A DNA stretch of 64,000 nucleotides from Dermanyssus gallinae (GCA_003439945.1 QVRM01002173.1:242001-306000); one strand, 5' to 3'. Positions 20,314-32,029 are shown, counted from the first letter of the stretch. Translations and numbers: made by a program. The notes: generated by a model from the letters alone, not told the origin.

Positions 20314-20880
20314 TATGAATAAGCTTCGTCATAGATCGGTGTGAGTAGAGCAGGCTAGGTGTGAATGTTAGAGGTATTCAATACGGCCTCACTTTAACTG
20401 ATGTAAACGGATTCAGTTACCAGTATCGAGAGAACAAATGTGAGCTCTACCCATGCAAGCAAGCTCACTATTGAGAATTAATACGAAAACCGTGTGTTAC
20501 AATATTCTTAATATAAATTTGCTCTCGTTCCCATTAGTCTTGAACATAGTCCTTCCAACAGAGTGTAAGAAGATGAAGGTTCTGGTTCGAGGGCACAGGT
20601 AGCTTTTAGAGTAAATCCATTACAACGAGTTTAAAAAACATTGATCCAAACGTGACCACAACTAGTATATGTAACTACCTGGCCTTGGCCTCCCAAAATG
20701 TGCTTCTTAATGGATCATGTTTATAGATACTTTGACTTCAAGCCATAAACGAGTCCAGTAGAGAGAGGCCAGTTTCGGTGAACCTTGTGGCGTGCATAAT
20801 TAGTCCCGTCGAGCGAGATTGAACTCAAAGATCACTCGCGGTCTCCAATGAATTCGTCTTGTTTTACATAGCTCTTTAGG
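20314..20880 (+). repeat. Upstream region of type 2 gene with decayed promoter
   Basis: Collinear with 50182-50780. At 20796-20812 the sequence gtgcataattagtcccgtcgag aligns with the TATA region of type 1 (gtataaatactctcgtcgag), so the TATA box is lost here. Unit B has a 60-base (TA)n insertion in this tract (50243-50300) that unit A lacks. Confidence 0.6.
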
Positions 20881-20891
20881 CCACCGCAGAA

Positions 20892-21607
20892 ATGCAGCTC
20901 CACTCTGCCAAAATGTGCGTGATTTTTACTTACAGGCTAGCGCTAACGCAGGCGGACAGGTTTCTAATACGCCTTTATTAACGGGGCCATACGCATTACA
21001 AGGCCTGTTCCGAGTGACCATTATATACCTCGGAATAGCGGTCTACATTCTTTTCGGCGTGCATACGGGCCACAAGAGGTTCACCATGCACAGCAAGGCG
21101 GATTTCGAGCAGTTAATTAAAGTGCTCGACGTTCAGGGAGACATGTACCAGCAAACATTGCGCGAGATTCATCAGCGCCATATGCTTGCTGGTGGATACG
21201 GACAAGCAAGGCCAAGCCTCTCTGGCGAGCCAGATAAGTCAGGGTATGAATTGATGCGATTTGTCGGCGTGCCGAACCAGATGCGAACAGCTGCCGAACG
21301 CGCCGAACTCGAGCGCAAACTGCTCGCGTTGCGCGAGGCCCGTAATGAGGGCAACACCGTCATCCAGAACGAGTGCAACCACGTTCGGGAACGAATTGTT
21401 GCTCTCTTGAATGAAAAGGAAGGTCTCTTCGGTGAATTGGCTGAAGTTTGTTTCGATGAGGAGGTGGTCCGGGGCTGCGTTACCCTGTTGGAAATGCAAC
21501 TCGAAAAAAAGGAGAAGGAGATAGAAATTTTAAATATGCATAAGCGAAATCAATGTGTATACTTCGGCGATGAAAGGGGAAGATTATCGTCTGATGGCCA
21601 AATGTAA
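20892..21607 (+). pseudogene. Type 2 gene, copy A: paralogue with coiled-coil tail
   Basis: ATG at 20892 gives MQLHSAKMCVIFTY…, parallel to type 1, but runs into a stop at about 20980. The main frame, open from about 20915 to 21607, contains GPYALQGLFRVTIIYLGIAVYILFGVHTGH (the hydrophobic helix of type 1), KADFEQLIKVLDVQGDMYQQ and a long charged coiled-coil (AERAELERKLLALREARNEG…LEKKEKEIEILNM). No intron is needed: the sequence at the type 1 donor is read through as SGYELM. The N-terminal frame break is shared with copy B2. It may be an old pseudogene or use an internal start. The family is not recognised. Confidence 0.5.
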
Positions 21608-21639
21608 AACTGTAGAGTGGCATCATTGTTATAAGCGGC

Positions 21640-24090
21640 TATGTTTCGGATCCCTAAACAACCTCACTGCTGGCCTGGGCGATCAGCTAAAGACGCTCTG
21701 CTGTCTGCTGTCACTTCAAGTTTGACTGACTTGCGTGCGTCCGAAACTGATCCCGCGATGACAGCAACCCCCTCTGTTATCGCGGGCGATACTGCACTGA
21801 AGTCTCTTCCGGCCTCACAATCATGTCACAACAAGAAATCCGCAGGTGGGCCGTTTCCACTGTCAGTAGTCGCGCAAGCAACGGTCCTAATCTTCCTACG
21901 AGAGACGTACCCCACGCAAGATTGGTTGCAAGCACACCGACTCAGGCATTACTGCATGACGTTATCCTCATGACATCTAGAATCAAGAGCGCAATTAAGA
22001 TGATTTCCTGTGTACCCCGGGGTATTCGCGCCAACATGTCTCTGGAGCTTGCAACTTTGATCAATGAGGTCTGCTCAACGACAAGCAGAGATTTCTATTA
22101 AAGACTACTGCAATTCCCAACTGCAGTATCCTGCATACCATCCCAGAAGGAACGCGGCCGCACTCTCACATCGGTGCTACGCGAGAATCATAACCGATTC
22201 CGGGCATGAAATAGTTAGGAAACTTACCTATGTATATGCTTCAACATTACTTATTCGGAAAAATGTTCGTCGCACAACAACCCTGCAAAAGTTCGTATAG
22301 TGCAGGGGAAGCCCGCTCTCGGCGATGTTTCTTCTGCAGCAAGGGTCCTTTTATCCACCGACTTAGTAGCGCCGTTCTCGCCGAAACAAGGATGACGCTC
22401 CTGGACAAACATCCGCCATCTCCACCGGACTTATCCTTTTCCCCGCTTTCCGCATCTATGCAATACAGGCATTCGTTGACCACAACAGGAGTGCTCCAGA
22501 CAAGGTGCTCGTCTAGCTAGATTTCAAAAACGCCTTTAACACGCTTAGACGATCCCACTTGCTTACGCCTCTGCGTACCTCTTACCTTTGTCGACTTTAT
22601 CCGCTTGTGTACCAGATGTACAGGCTTCCAAGCAAGTTAATTTGGAAGGGAGAATTTATTGAGTGTTCTTTCTAGTGTTTAACAGGGCGACCCGTGTGGC
22701 CCGCTTTATTTTGCATTGTTATTTATGAACTTTAAGTACGCCTTTCTTCCGTACTTCGACCTTGGTTTCTGGACAACGGCATTCTCTACCGTGACAGCGG
22801 CGGTGCAGCGAGACATTGCCCAGGTGATAGAGTTCGAGGCGGTCTCAGGACTCAAGTTAAACGACGCCAAATGCCAAATTTTATTTCCCTTTCAAAGGGC
22901 CGCTCATCTAAACTCTATGCTTCAGATGGTGCACAATATTCTACCAGCTGCTAGGTTGATTGCTGATCACAAACTCGAGCTTCTAGGGGCGCCAATTCTC
23001 GACGACTCTTTTGGCGTATCTTTAACTAAAAAATGCTCTGACCTTGTTCGCTAGTGCTCTCGACTGCGACTCTTGGACCTGCTTCGCTTGAGTTTGTCAA
23101 CTCCGAGGCTGATTTACCTCTTGCGATGCTCACGAGCATATGCTGAACCGGACCTGCTTGAATCGTTCGACGAAACTTTGCGAAGTACCCTTCAGGGTAT
23201 TCTAAACGTTCAGCCTGGGCAAACCTCGTGGCTACAAGCTTGATTCCCAACGTCCGCAGGGGGAATGGGGATTCGCATGGCTTCCGAGATTGCCATTTCT
23301 GCCTACCTCGGGGCTGGCGAAAGACATCGAGACTTTGGTGTCAGGGATCGCACCACCGGATGCCTACACAGGCTTTATCGCCCAATCGGAACAAGCCTAC
23401 CGCTACTATGCAGAAAAGTGGGGTCCATTGCCTTAGCGCATTTCACAATTGGTCTTGAACTTGCAAGTAGTTAAGTCGATCCAAGAGCGGCTAATATTCC
23501 AGGCGAACAACGTTAAAGAGCAGGCGCAACTGAGAGTCGTGATCGATCCGATGAGCGGAAAATGGCTTCAGGCCATTCCCTCACCGCAGCTGGGAATGAT
23601 GCTGGACAATACGAAACTCTGGTGAGCATGCTCTGGCTTGCAAGAGGAGCGCCGGTAAGTTCTCAAGGCATTCGGCCTTGATCGACGTAATACACCAAGC
23701 AATGCAGTCAGCCCACATACCTGCAGTCAAAGAGCCGGTCGGTCTGTCAGCCAACAGCCATCTGCGTCCGGACGGCCTGACTCTGGTTCCAAGAAATGAA
23801 GGTCGATGGCTTGTGTACGACGTCATCGTGTCTTCCACGTTGGCCGCTTCGTATGCTCGCCATACCAGCCAGGAGGTCGGAGCAGCCGCTGGCCTCGCTG
23901 AAGATCGCAAGTTGGCAAAATATCGTGAACTGAAGCAAAACTTCATCGTTCAACCAATCGTCTTCGAGATATTAGGCCCAATAAGAAAAATCGCAAAAGG
24001 CTTTCTGACGATAGAAATACGATAGGCATGGAAGTTCTTGCTACAAAAAATATCGGCTGAAATTCAACGCGGAAATGCTGCATCGATAAT
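21640..24090 (+). pseudogene. Decayed RLE-type LINE in unit A
   Basis: Fragments in several frames align with the better RLE LINE at 33688-36637. ISCVPRGIRANMSLELATL corresponds to its LPKVVRKSVADAL region, LLDKHPPSPPDLSF to REKHPPAQPDL, GLKLNDAKCQILF to the RT thumb, and RPDGLTLVPRNEGRWLVYD at about 23770 to the PD…D endonuclease block. The YLDD box is not preserved. Unit B has the same relic (51560-53800), so the insertion predates the duplication. Confidence 0.72.
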
Positions 24091-24625
24091 TGGTTCATTG
24101 CCCACGGGTACGGCACTCCTCTTTTTGCCGTAGTCGAATCGAGCCGGCGCAAATAATCTATGTGCAATTAAAGGACTTAAATAAATACATTCCGTGATTA
24201 TAGCGGCTATGTAGGTTGAGAGAGACAGTTGCTGGTAGCGGCGCACTTAGCGGGGAAAGCGCTACGGCAACAGCAACAGTGCCGTGAGATTTGACGACTT
24301 TACGGTTAGTGAATAGCGACGTTGTTGAGACGCGGTCAAATAAGAATCGCAGTACAGTGAAACAGACCGGCGAGGCGGCGCTGTACCGACGTAGCAAAGA
24401 AGTCGGACCAAATAAAAACTACAGCCGTGGTAGTCAATCTTCGTGTCTTCTTCCTAGCAACCCAGTGATGCCCTTACAAATATTACGATACATCCATATA
24501 TAGTAGAATTTAGTGCTCAAAAATTGGGTGACTCGTCTTTGACTTATAAGACATCAAAAGTTCACCATTTAACTGATATTGTGTGTCATTAGAAATGTCA
24601 TTACGACTGTGTAAATTTAAATTTT
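24091..24625 (+). repeat. Unit terminus
   Basis: Collinear with 53800-54352. No gene. It includes the conserved block caaaaattgggtgactcgtc and the sequence leading to the 3' terminus that is interrupted by the next LINE and continues at 26929-27050. Confidence 0.6.
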
Positions 24626-24638
24626 ATAATATTCTTAG
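24626..24638 (+). repeat. Left target-site duplication of the 24.6 kb LINE
   Basis: ataatattcttag at 24626-24638 recurs at 26916-26928; unit B has one copy at 54353-54365. This fixes the LINE ends. Confidence 0.92.
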
Positions 24639-26915
24639 CCAAATGAGAGAAGGGGCGGACCTGACGGTGCATAAACCCGTTGGTCTGGATACCACGGTCC
24701 CAGCCCGCCACGAGCGACAGCACAAACGGAAACCTTTGTCGAGAGTACTTAAAGCAGACCGCCTACAAGAAGCCGTAGAAGTTCTCGGCATGGAAAGAGC
24801 AGAGCAAGATGTAGAAATGAACTGCTCACCCGAGCACTCAAAGCATGCGCAGAACATGTGAAATGGAGAAGAGAAAGGCGTTGGTGGACTCCGGAATGTA
24901 ACCAAGCGAAGGCCATTCACTACCAAGCAAAGGTGCTGGAACGCATAAGGCCGGAAATGAGACTTCTATTGGCAACGACGAGGTCCATTTACCGACGAAC
25001 TCTGCGGAATGCTAAAAGACAACACGAGCAACAACTGGAGACTCGACTGTTTCAGACGACCGAACAAAATCCATATTTGTGGCTCCGTAACACCTCGGAG
25101 GGGAGGTCTGCATGTCCAGTTGAAAGCGATGTACTCTATGGCCACTTTAGATCGATCCTCAGCTCACATGACACAGTGCCAATGGCAGTGCCTACTCTCA
25201 TGTCGGTCCGGTCAGAAGAGGATCTGAAATGGAGAACTCAACTGGACGAATACTTCACCGCCCAAGAAGTGGCGGAGGCACTGCGTCAACTCCCGAGAAA
25301 CAAAGCACCTGGGCCAGATGGCATCTGTAATGAGCATCTGCAGCAGGCAGCCACAATGACCGCACACTGGACCGCGCTTTTTAATAGGTGCATTTACAAC
25401 GGTCGACTACCATCAGCGTGAAGACAGTGCGTCATGGCACTTATTCCAAAGGGCAAGGGACCGCGGACCGAGCCCTCTTCTTGGCGGGGCATTGCCAAGA
25501 AAAGCTGCGCTTACAAATTGCTTGCAAGCCTCCTAGCCGCTCGTCTAACGTCGTTCGTCGAATACAAAAAGGCATTACCAGACGAACAACATGGCTTTCG
25601 TGCGCAGAGGTCAACACTAACTGCATGTGCAATCCTCCTTGCAGATATAGAGCAAACCCTGTCACGAAAGGAACTGTTTTTATACAGCGTATTTGTGGAT
25701 TTCCGAGCCGCGTTTGATTCAGGCTCAAGAACTCGAGTCCTGCTTAAACTCGCCGAAATCGGGGTCCCAATACGGATACTGACATTGATGAAAGACGTGC
25801 TACAATCCAATCAGATCATCTTGGACGACGGTGTAGCGGAGCACCCAAGCATAGAACAAACGACAGGCTTTGCCCAAGGCGATAATCTTAGCCCTTTGCT
25901 ATTTTGTTTACTGGTAGCCGATTTACCAACACGTTTACAGACCCGACACCCAGCTGTCAAGATAATTATGTATGCCGACGATCTAGTACTCTACAGTAGC
26001 AGCAGGTACCATCTGCAACAGGCGCTGGCCACTTTGTCGGCATACGTAAACGTAGTAGGCCTTGAAATAAATATGCAGAAGACAGAAGCTATGAAGTCCA
26101 GGCACGCAGGCAGGCTGGCCGTGACCGATACACTTAGGTTAAATGGACAAGACCTGAACTATGTAAATAAGTTCACATATCTCGGTATCACAGTGACGCC
26201 CTCAGCCAAGACCTTCGCTGCACATATAGAGGAGAGGTCTCGAAATGCCTTGATTGCGGCGACAACCCTTAAGAAGCCCCAGATGCTGTCGATTAAGGCA
26301 GCGCTAGCTCTATTTGATATAAAAATAGCGCCAATTGCATCATACGGGATCCAGATTGTATATGCAAAACTAAGCTCGACTCAACTCGGTGCTCTCGATC
26401 GTGTGAAACCAGCTTATTTGAAGCGGGTACTAGGTTTACATACGTCAGCATACAACCGCCTAACGTATTTGCTGTGCGATGCTCCACTATTTGTGGAACA
26501 GGTCAAAAAACAGTTTGCGCTTCCAGACACCCCTGCATACAGCGAGTTCATACGGCGATATGAAGAGAAAATGGCAGAGATCGATCCACATTTTTATATG
26601 ACAGATGCAATGGTTAGGTCAGAATGGAAGGGCACGAGAAGGACAAACAGGCACATGACCACCCGCTTTGCTGTGCACGGTTTTCATCACCTTCTATGTC
26701 AGAAAGACGCTTGCCATGAACCCTGTGACACATGTGTTTGTAAATATTGTTATGGTATATGCGTAAGATATCATGGCAGTGAGTGTAATGCAATCCCCTC
26801 TCTAACAAAGCTGGCACTGAACGATTTTTAATATTAATATCATTACGAGACTGTAGTGATATCGATCGTACTATTGTATATTTTACCCAATCTGGTGTGT
26901 AAATAAATCATGTGA
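24639..26915 (+). mobile_element. CR1/Jockey-group LINE, 5'-truncated
   Basis: Contains only the linker and reverse transcriptase part of ORF2 and a short 3' UTR ending aaataaatcatgtga. Same family group as the LINE at 56587-60798, to which its protein aligns over the RT and C-terminal Cys-rich tail. The 13-bp target duplication and empty paralogue show a simple 5'-truncated insertion after unit duplication. Confidence 0.88.
24858..26831 (+). pseudogene. ORF2 reverse transcriptase with a single in-frame TGA
   Basis: One frame runs from 24858 to 26831 (about 657 codons) with a single TGA at 25419-25421. The aligned LINE at 59300 has Trp there (LPAKWYE versus LPSA-stop), so this looks like TGG to TGA. 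RT motifs: NKAPGPDGICN, LIPKGKGPRTEPSSWRGIA, DEQHGFRAQRST, VFVDFRAAFDS (catalytic Asp), GFAQGDNLSPLLF, IMYADDLVLYS (YADD), NMQKTEAM, YLGITVTPS. It ends with a Cys-rich tail (CDTCVCKYCYGICVRYHGSEC). Upstream sequence 24650-24857 is the same protein in another frame. Confidence 0.85.
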
Positions 26916-27008
26916 ATAATATTCTTAGCACGTTTGTTTTTATTGTGTCTTAAAGATCTAACGTACAATTTGAAAGAACGCTTCTGACATTAAACTGAAA
27001 GTACGTTG

Positions 27009-27010
<2 letters not shown>

Positions 27011-27053
<43 letters not shown>

Positions 27054-27111
27054 ATCCTTTTTTGTAGAGGCAAGATAAATGAAGTTACGTACTACCGCTA
27101 CGAGTAGAAAA

Positions 27112-27188
<77 letters not shown>
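27011..27188. repeat. (TA)n microsatellites, insertion target of mariner A2
   Basis: (TA)n at 27011-27050 ends unit A. A second block at 27115-27188 is continued after the mariner at 28471-28513, so the mariner landed inside one (TA)n. About 65 bases between the two blocks hold nothing recognisable. Confidence 0.9.
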
Positions 27189-27191
<3 letters not shown>

Positions 27192-28468
27192 GTAGTTCAA
27201 TAAGTTCTTAGAATTAGCTTTTTAGAATTCGATTTCGCGCTTCCACCGCTATTAGGAACTGCAACTTTTCGACTGCTAGCACTCAAAATATTATGGTGAT
27301 TGGCCGCTGCGATTTCGTTTGATAGCTTTTCCCGTGCAACGTATCGGCGTGATTTTTAAAAATGAAGAAAAAAGAGTTTCGAGTGGTTATTAAGCATTTT
27401 ATTTCAAAGGTTGGAATGCGACCCAAGTAAAAATTGGGTTGGACGAGACGTACGGTGACTCTGCGCCACGTTTTGCCACTGTTTCCAACTGGATTAATGT
27501 GTTAAAAAGAGGTCGCAGGAGCACCGAGAATGAACTACGTCCAGGAGGCCAAAAAACGGCAACTGATGAGGAAAACATAGAGAAAGTGTGAAACATCGTT
27601 GACACAGATAAGCGAATGAACATTAAGGAGATAGCGGAGGCCTTGGGGATCAGTTTGGGTAGTGTGCATTTCATCCTGCACGAGAACTTAAAGATGAAAA
27701 ACTCAGAGCAAAATGAGTGCCGCATTTGCTCAACCAAGGCCAAAAAGACGCGCGTGTTTCCGCTTCACAGCGAAATTTAGCCAAGATGTCGAAAAATCCG
27801 TCGGATTTTTGGCGCAGATTCATGACCGTCGATGAAAGCTGGATCCATCACTACACTCCCGAGACCCAAGAAGCATCTTGCCAATGGTGTGCACCTGATG
27901 AAGGACCTCCGAAGAGGGTGCGGACAACGGCATTGACCGGAAAGGTGATGGCTACAGTTTTTTAAGACCAACGTAGAATAATGCTGGTCGACTACCTTGA
28001 GAGCGGTAAAATGATCACAGGAGAATATTATGCAAGACTGTTGGACTGCCTTTAGCAAGAACTCATCGTGAAACGGCCCGCTTTGCAGAAGAAGGTTGTC
28101 CTGTTTCACCAGGACAATGCTCATGCACACAAGTCCCGGCAAGCATCGGCAAAACTGGCCCAACTGAGGTTCGAACTTATTGAACAACCTTCCTATTCTC
28201 CAGACCTGGCCCCCTCTGATTATTTCCTCTTCGAACATTTGAAGAATAGTCTCGGTGAAAAGCGTTTTTCCAGCAATGAAGAGGTTAAGGCTGCTGTCAA
28301 TGCCTATTTTCAGTCTAAAGACGCGGAATTCTACTTAAGAGGTATAAAAGCTCTGAAATCTTGGTGGGAAAAGTGTATTGAGCATCTCGGGGAGTATATC
28401 GAATAAGATAAATTTAAAAACATGATTTGAAAAATTCTTGGTTTTCATTCTAAGAACTAATTGAACTA

Positions 28469-28470
<2 letters not shown>
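27189..28470 (+). mobile_element. Mariner family A, copy 2, inside a (TA)n
   Basis: Left end caggtagttcaataagttct at 27189; the right end ends gaactacc at 28470 and runs into tatata. Mariner requires TA, so the microsatellite is a natural target, but exact duplication cannot be read there. 1282 bp, same orientation as copy 1. Confidence 0.9.
27362..28406 (+). pseudogene. Mariner A transposase, copy 2
   Basis: ATG at 27362 gives MKKKEFRVVIKHFISK, then frames are broken early. The DDE part shows TVDESWIHH, FHQDNAHAHKS and YSPDLAPSDYFLF with D34D spacing. Stops after MATVF and in DCL-stop-QELI are shared with copy 1; the GEYYARLL stretch is intact here but broken in copy 1. The last 112 codons to 28406 are open. 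Confidence 0.85.
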
Positions 28471-28513
<43 letters not shown>

Positions 28514-28515
<2 letters not shown>

Positions 28516-29268
28516 CCAATCATCATAACGCTGGAAACGCAGGTATGTTAAACAAGTAATTGGAACCCATCAGTTAATAAAGTATGCCACATGAAAGGTC
28601 CCATACTAAAGATACATATTCCCCTAACTATACTTAGAATAAACTCAACTATTGGTAGCTCGATCAGATGCTTACACAAGCCTGTTATATCTTACTCTTG
28701 TTCCGTGTTTGCATTAAATTGAGAAATCTATATAGTTGCCTTGTTCATCAAGCCATGGCTCATGCATGTTGCTTTTGCGTAACGTTTCTAAGCGCAATCA
28801 ATCTGAATCGCCAACCGGATAGTTCATTCAGTGACATTCATATTGTCTGTTGGCTGGATGAGTTAAAAACCTTGTTGTAATGACTGGCGGTTTAGTGAAC
28901 GGCTGAGAGAGTGCTTTGGGCTTGTTGGTTCGGTGCAAATTGAACGTAATTTTCTAGTGTTATCGATGCATTGGGGGTGATGATTGCATCTCGCTGATAA
29001 TTGATTGTGCTCTGCTGAAGCTAGTACGATATCAACCCCACTTTTTTTTATCCCAGCCGGCGTACTTAACTTCATTTTTGTTGTTTTTAATTTGCTATCC
29101 AAGCTCATGTATTCTTGATATAAAAGCCGCTTAGTGCATTATATTTTGATAGGTCGCAATTTGAGTCAGCCTCTATTACAATATGCTTATTTAGATTTCG
29201 ATACAGCCTATTAATTATTAGTAATAATAGCATGTATTATATCAGAGGATTGCCTATCAGGTGGACTA
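28514..29268 (+). repeat. Dispersed repeat tract without gene
   Basis: The first 180 bases match 39100-39290 and the reverse of 55740-55870 (cgctggaaacgcaggtatgtt box). The part after 29050 matches 45600-45700 (cgtacttaac…ctcatgtatt). No conserved reading frame. Confidence 0.55.
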
Positions 29269-30586
29269 CATGGTGTTCAAAACGTATCGCGACTTTTGTG
29301 TTTTTTCAAAAATTATTCATTTATTCATGAATATCTATTTTGTCCCCTTCAAAGTAATCCCCATGAGATATTATACACTTGTGCCAACGGTTTTTCCAAT
29401 CTTCGAAGCACTTCAAAAAACCATTTTTTTTAATCTTGTTCAGCTCCTCCTTCGATGCCGTCTTTATCTCGTCAAGCGTAGCGTAACGTCGTCCTTTCAT
29501 GGGCCTCTTCAGTTTAGGGAACAAGAAAAATTCACAGGGGGCCAGATCTGGGGAATACGGTGGCTGCGGCATCATTAGTGTGTTGTTTTTGGCCAAAAAC
29601 TCGCGCACAAGCAACGATGTGTGAGCAGGGGCGTTATCGTGGTGCAAAAGCCAATTTTTGTTCTTCCACAAATCCGGGCGTTTCTGGCGGATTGGTTCGC
29701 GCAAATTGCGCATAACTTGCAGGTAATATTCCTTATTGACCGTTCTACCCTGTGGCAAGAACTCATGATGCACCACGCCCCTGCAATCGAAGAAAACTGT
29801 CAGCAAAACTTTCACATTCGACCGAACTTGGCGCGCTTTTTTCGGTCTTGGTTCGTGCGGCAGCTTCCATTGAGATGATTGAGCTTTGGTTTCCACGTCA
29901 TAACCATAAACCCACGATTCGTCACCAGTTATGACCCTCTGGAGCAAATTTGGGTCGTCGCGGACAGAGTCCAACATCTCATTAGCAATGTTCATGCGAT
30001 GCTGTTTTTGGTCGCAATTGAGCAATTTTGGTACGAATTTCGCGGCGACCCGTCTCATGCCCAAATCATTGATAAAAATCGAATGGCACGAGCCAATCGA
30101 TATGTTTAGGTCCTCAGCAACTTCTCTAACGGTGATTCGACGATTGGCCAATACCATTTTCTCCACTTCATTAATTTTTTCGTCTGTTGTTGAAGTGCTC
30201 GGGCGTCCGGCACGCTCTTCGTCGTTCACATCTTCTCGGCCTTCTGAGAACATTTTGTACCACCGATAAACGTTGCTTCGGTCCAAGGTAGCTTCTCCGT
30301 ATGCCACAGTCAACATTCGGAATGCATCCGCGCACTTAATTTCGTTTTTCACACAAAATTTGATACAGGTTCTTTGATCCATTTTTTTGAATAGGTAAAA
30401 ATCGAAGACGATCCAAAACACGTGCAAGCAAAGCAGCTGTCAACAATTAAGTGAACATTCAAAATGGCCGAGCTTGTCGGCATAAGTGAGAGACATGAGT
30501 ACCAACATAACGCCACAAAAAATCGAAATTCGAATATACGTAACCCGCGAAAATTCAAAAGTCGCGATACTTTTGAACACACCGTG
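29269..30586 (-). mobile_element. Mariner family B, copy 2, full length
   Basis: 1318 bp flanked by TA at 29267-29268 and 30587-30588. The ends match imperfectly (catggtgttcaaaacgtatc against the complement of gatacttttgaacacaccgtg) and share an inner gtcgcg/cgcgac block of about 30 bp. It retains the 18 bases that copy 1 has lost. Confidence 0.93.
29321..30382 (-). CDS. Mariner B transposase, full-length frame with D34E change
   Basis: Met at 30382 (MDQRTCIKFCVKNEIK) to stop at 29321, 353 residues, no interruption. Domains: N-terminal HTH (about 1-50), second HTH (VREVAEDLNISIGSCHSIF), the linker LLNCDQKQ, and the DDE domain with TGDESWVYG and LHHDNAPAHTS. At the third acidic position, YSPDLAPC-E-FFLF has Glu (GAA) where copy 1 and the D34D family have Asp. 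Transposase cuts and joins DNA at the terminal repeats. Glu is not what known mariners use here, so I expect little or no activity despite the intact frame. An upstream in-frame Met at 30427 is outside the conserved protein. Confidence 0.93.
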   Translation of the reverse strand: MDQRTCIKFCVKNEIKCADAFRMLTVAYGEATLDRSNVYRWYKMFSEGREDVNDEERAGRPSTSTTDEKINEVEKMVLANRRITVREVAEDLNISIGSCHSIFINDLGMRRVAAKFVPKLLNCDQKQHRMNIANEMLDSVRDDPNLLQRVITGDESWVYGYDVETKAQSSQWKLPHEPRPKKARQVRSNVKVLLTVFFDCRGVVHHEFLPQGRTVNKEYYLQVMRNLREPIRQKRPDLWKNKNWLLHHDNAPAHTSLLVREFLAKNNTLMMPQPPYSPDLAPCEFFLFPKLKRPMKGRRYATLDEIKTASKEELNKIKKNGFLKCFEDWKNRWHKCIISHGDYFEGDKIDIHE

Positions 30587-30588
30587 TA

Positions 30589-32029
30589 TATGTGCATGCT
30601 AGTTTCAGATTCTTCCGTCTATGAAGCAATGCGAAAAGCAGTCCCATGGACGTTAGACCTTGGCTGAGAGTCAGCCCAGAAAGTAGGTTCATATTCTTCT
30701 AGTTTAAGCACGAGTTGGCTTTCAGAGCAATTGAGTGAGAGCACTTCGTCGCTCTGACGGGGATAGCCACACTCTATTTGGGTCGGCCTCTCCCTTGAGA
30801 GTTAATTGTCTCTTTGCCATGATATATTGAGTGTTGTATAAACTAATTTATATTTACTGTGTTTATCTTAAACGTTTCTGTTTAAACTTAATATTTATGT
30901 CAAGAAAGTTGTTGCTGCCTGACTTATTATATAATAATTCCAGTGATTCAACATTTCACAACATACATCTGTATTGATCCTGTGCGTGTATTTGCTCTAT
31001 TGCGGGCTGCTTTAACGCCTCGTGTCAATCTCTCGAATAGATCATTGCGATATAATCCTCTTTTTCATTTTGTCTGCTGCGCTTAGTTCCAACGGTCGTT
31101 GTTTTCTCTGCGCCATATATTTTATTAGTTTTAGTTGTCCGCGAAAAAGACGAAAGTGTATCCCTTCCGACCACATTTCAGGGTCTAGTAGTTCGTTAAA
31201 TGTGCCGGTTGTTTTTTTTATACGCATATTATATGAAATTGATTATAATACGCCTGGTTCATTCCTGAACCTTTCGTCTGTTTAATATCCACATCGTTAC
31301 TCACAATGCATGCTATATATTGCTGTATGTGTGTGACAAATGAAGACGGCTCACAAATAACGCTTTCGTGCGAGGCCCTTCGGGCACGCCTTGACCGTTA
31401 CAACTTTCAAATCCGACAAATTGTTCGTACCAATTTTTGTACGTTGTTCACGATTCGTCACGTATCAGCCATGCATTCTTCCGTCCTTCTTTGTTTGTTC
31501 TGAACATACCGCTGCTGCTTCTAGGTTGTTTTGGCCTATCTTGAATACGCAGACGTTGAGGGGCATTAGTGTTGATGCTTGTACCGGCAATACTGACAGA
31601 TGCCAATATTGGTGACTGATTTATTACCATTTTTTGTTAAATCGTCAATTTTATTCTTGACTGGATGCAGATCGTTGAGACAGCCACAGTTGGAATTAAC
31701 ATGTACGCTGTTAGTTGAATAATATTTTCGAAGTTAAGATACCGCTAATATCTAATTGATTTTGACTGAAGCATCGCCGAGTGAGATGCTTTCAAATGCT
31801 TACCCTCGTTCTTACATCTGCCGTAATATGAATTTCGGTAAGATTATTGTTGGAACCACTCTTCGCGTTTGACTGCAGTAGCACGTCAATTGAGGTCAGG
31901 TTTTTTTGCTAAAAAACAAACTCTGAATAACGTTTAAGTTGTACATTTATGTTACGCAGCTGACCTTGTAATATTGGTTTTGATCAAGAAATCATCGTTG
32001 CCTTTACACACAAAAAGTGTAGTGCGTGG
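30589..32029 (+). repeat. Mosaic of repeat fragments
   Basis: 30600-30690 is the 3' part of the SINE seen at 15720-15813. 30700-31050 and scattered parts to 31600 match 45830-46070. A minus-strand 61-codon stretch (31042-31227, EMWSEGIHFRLFRGQLK) may be part of an old retroelement, but I cannot place it. From 31640 to 31980 I see nothing recognisable. Confidence 0.45.

Larger units (their letters stand above)
13284..27050 (+). repeat. Unit A, a large duplicated unit with nested insertions
   Basis: Collinear with unit B (to 54482) and with unit C (61141 onward). Order: 5' flank, type 1 gene, conserved terminus plus (TA)n, spacer, type 2 gene, decayed RLE LINE, conserved terminus plus (TA)n. 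Unit A is longer than B because of a SINE, a LINE tail, two mariners and a LINE, each absent from B. Unit-level direct and inverted copies mean this is either a segmental duplication family or a large composite mobile element. Confidence 0.7.

Noticed and set aside
23678..24025. A stand-alone restriction-like nuclease gene
   Set aside because: The PD…D block is the C-terminal end of a decayed RLE LINE whose other parts lie directly upstream in order.
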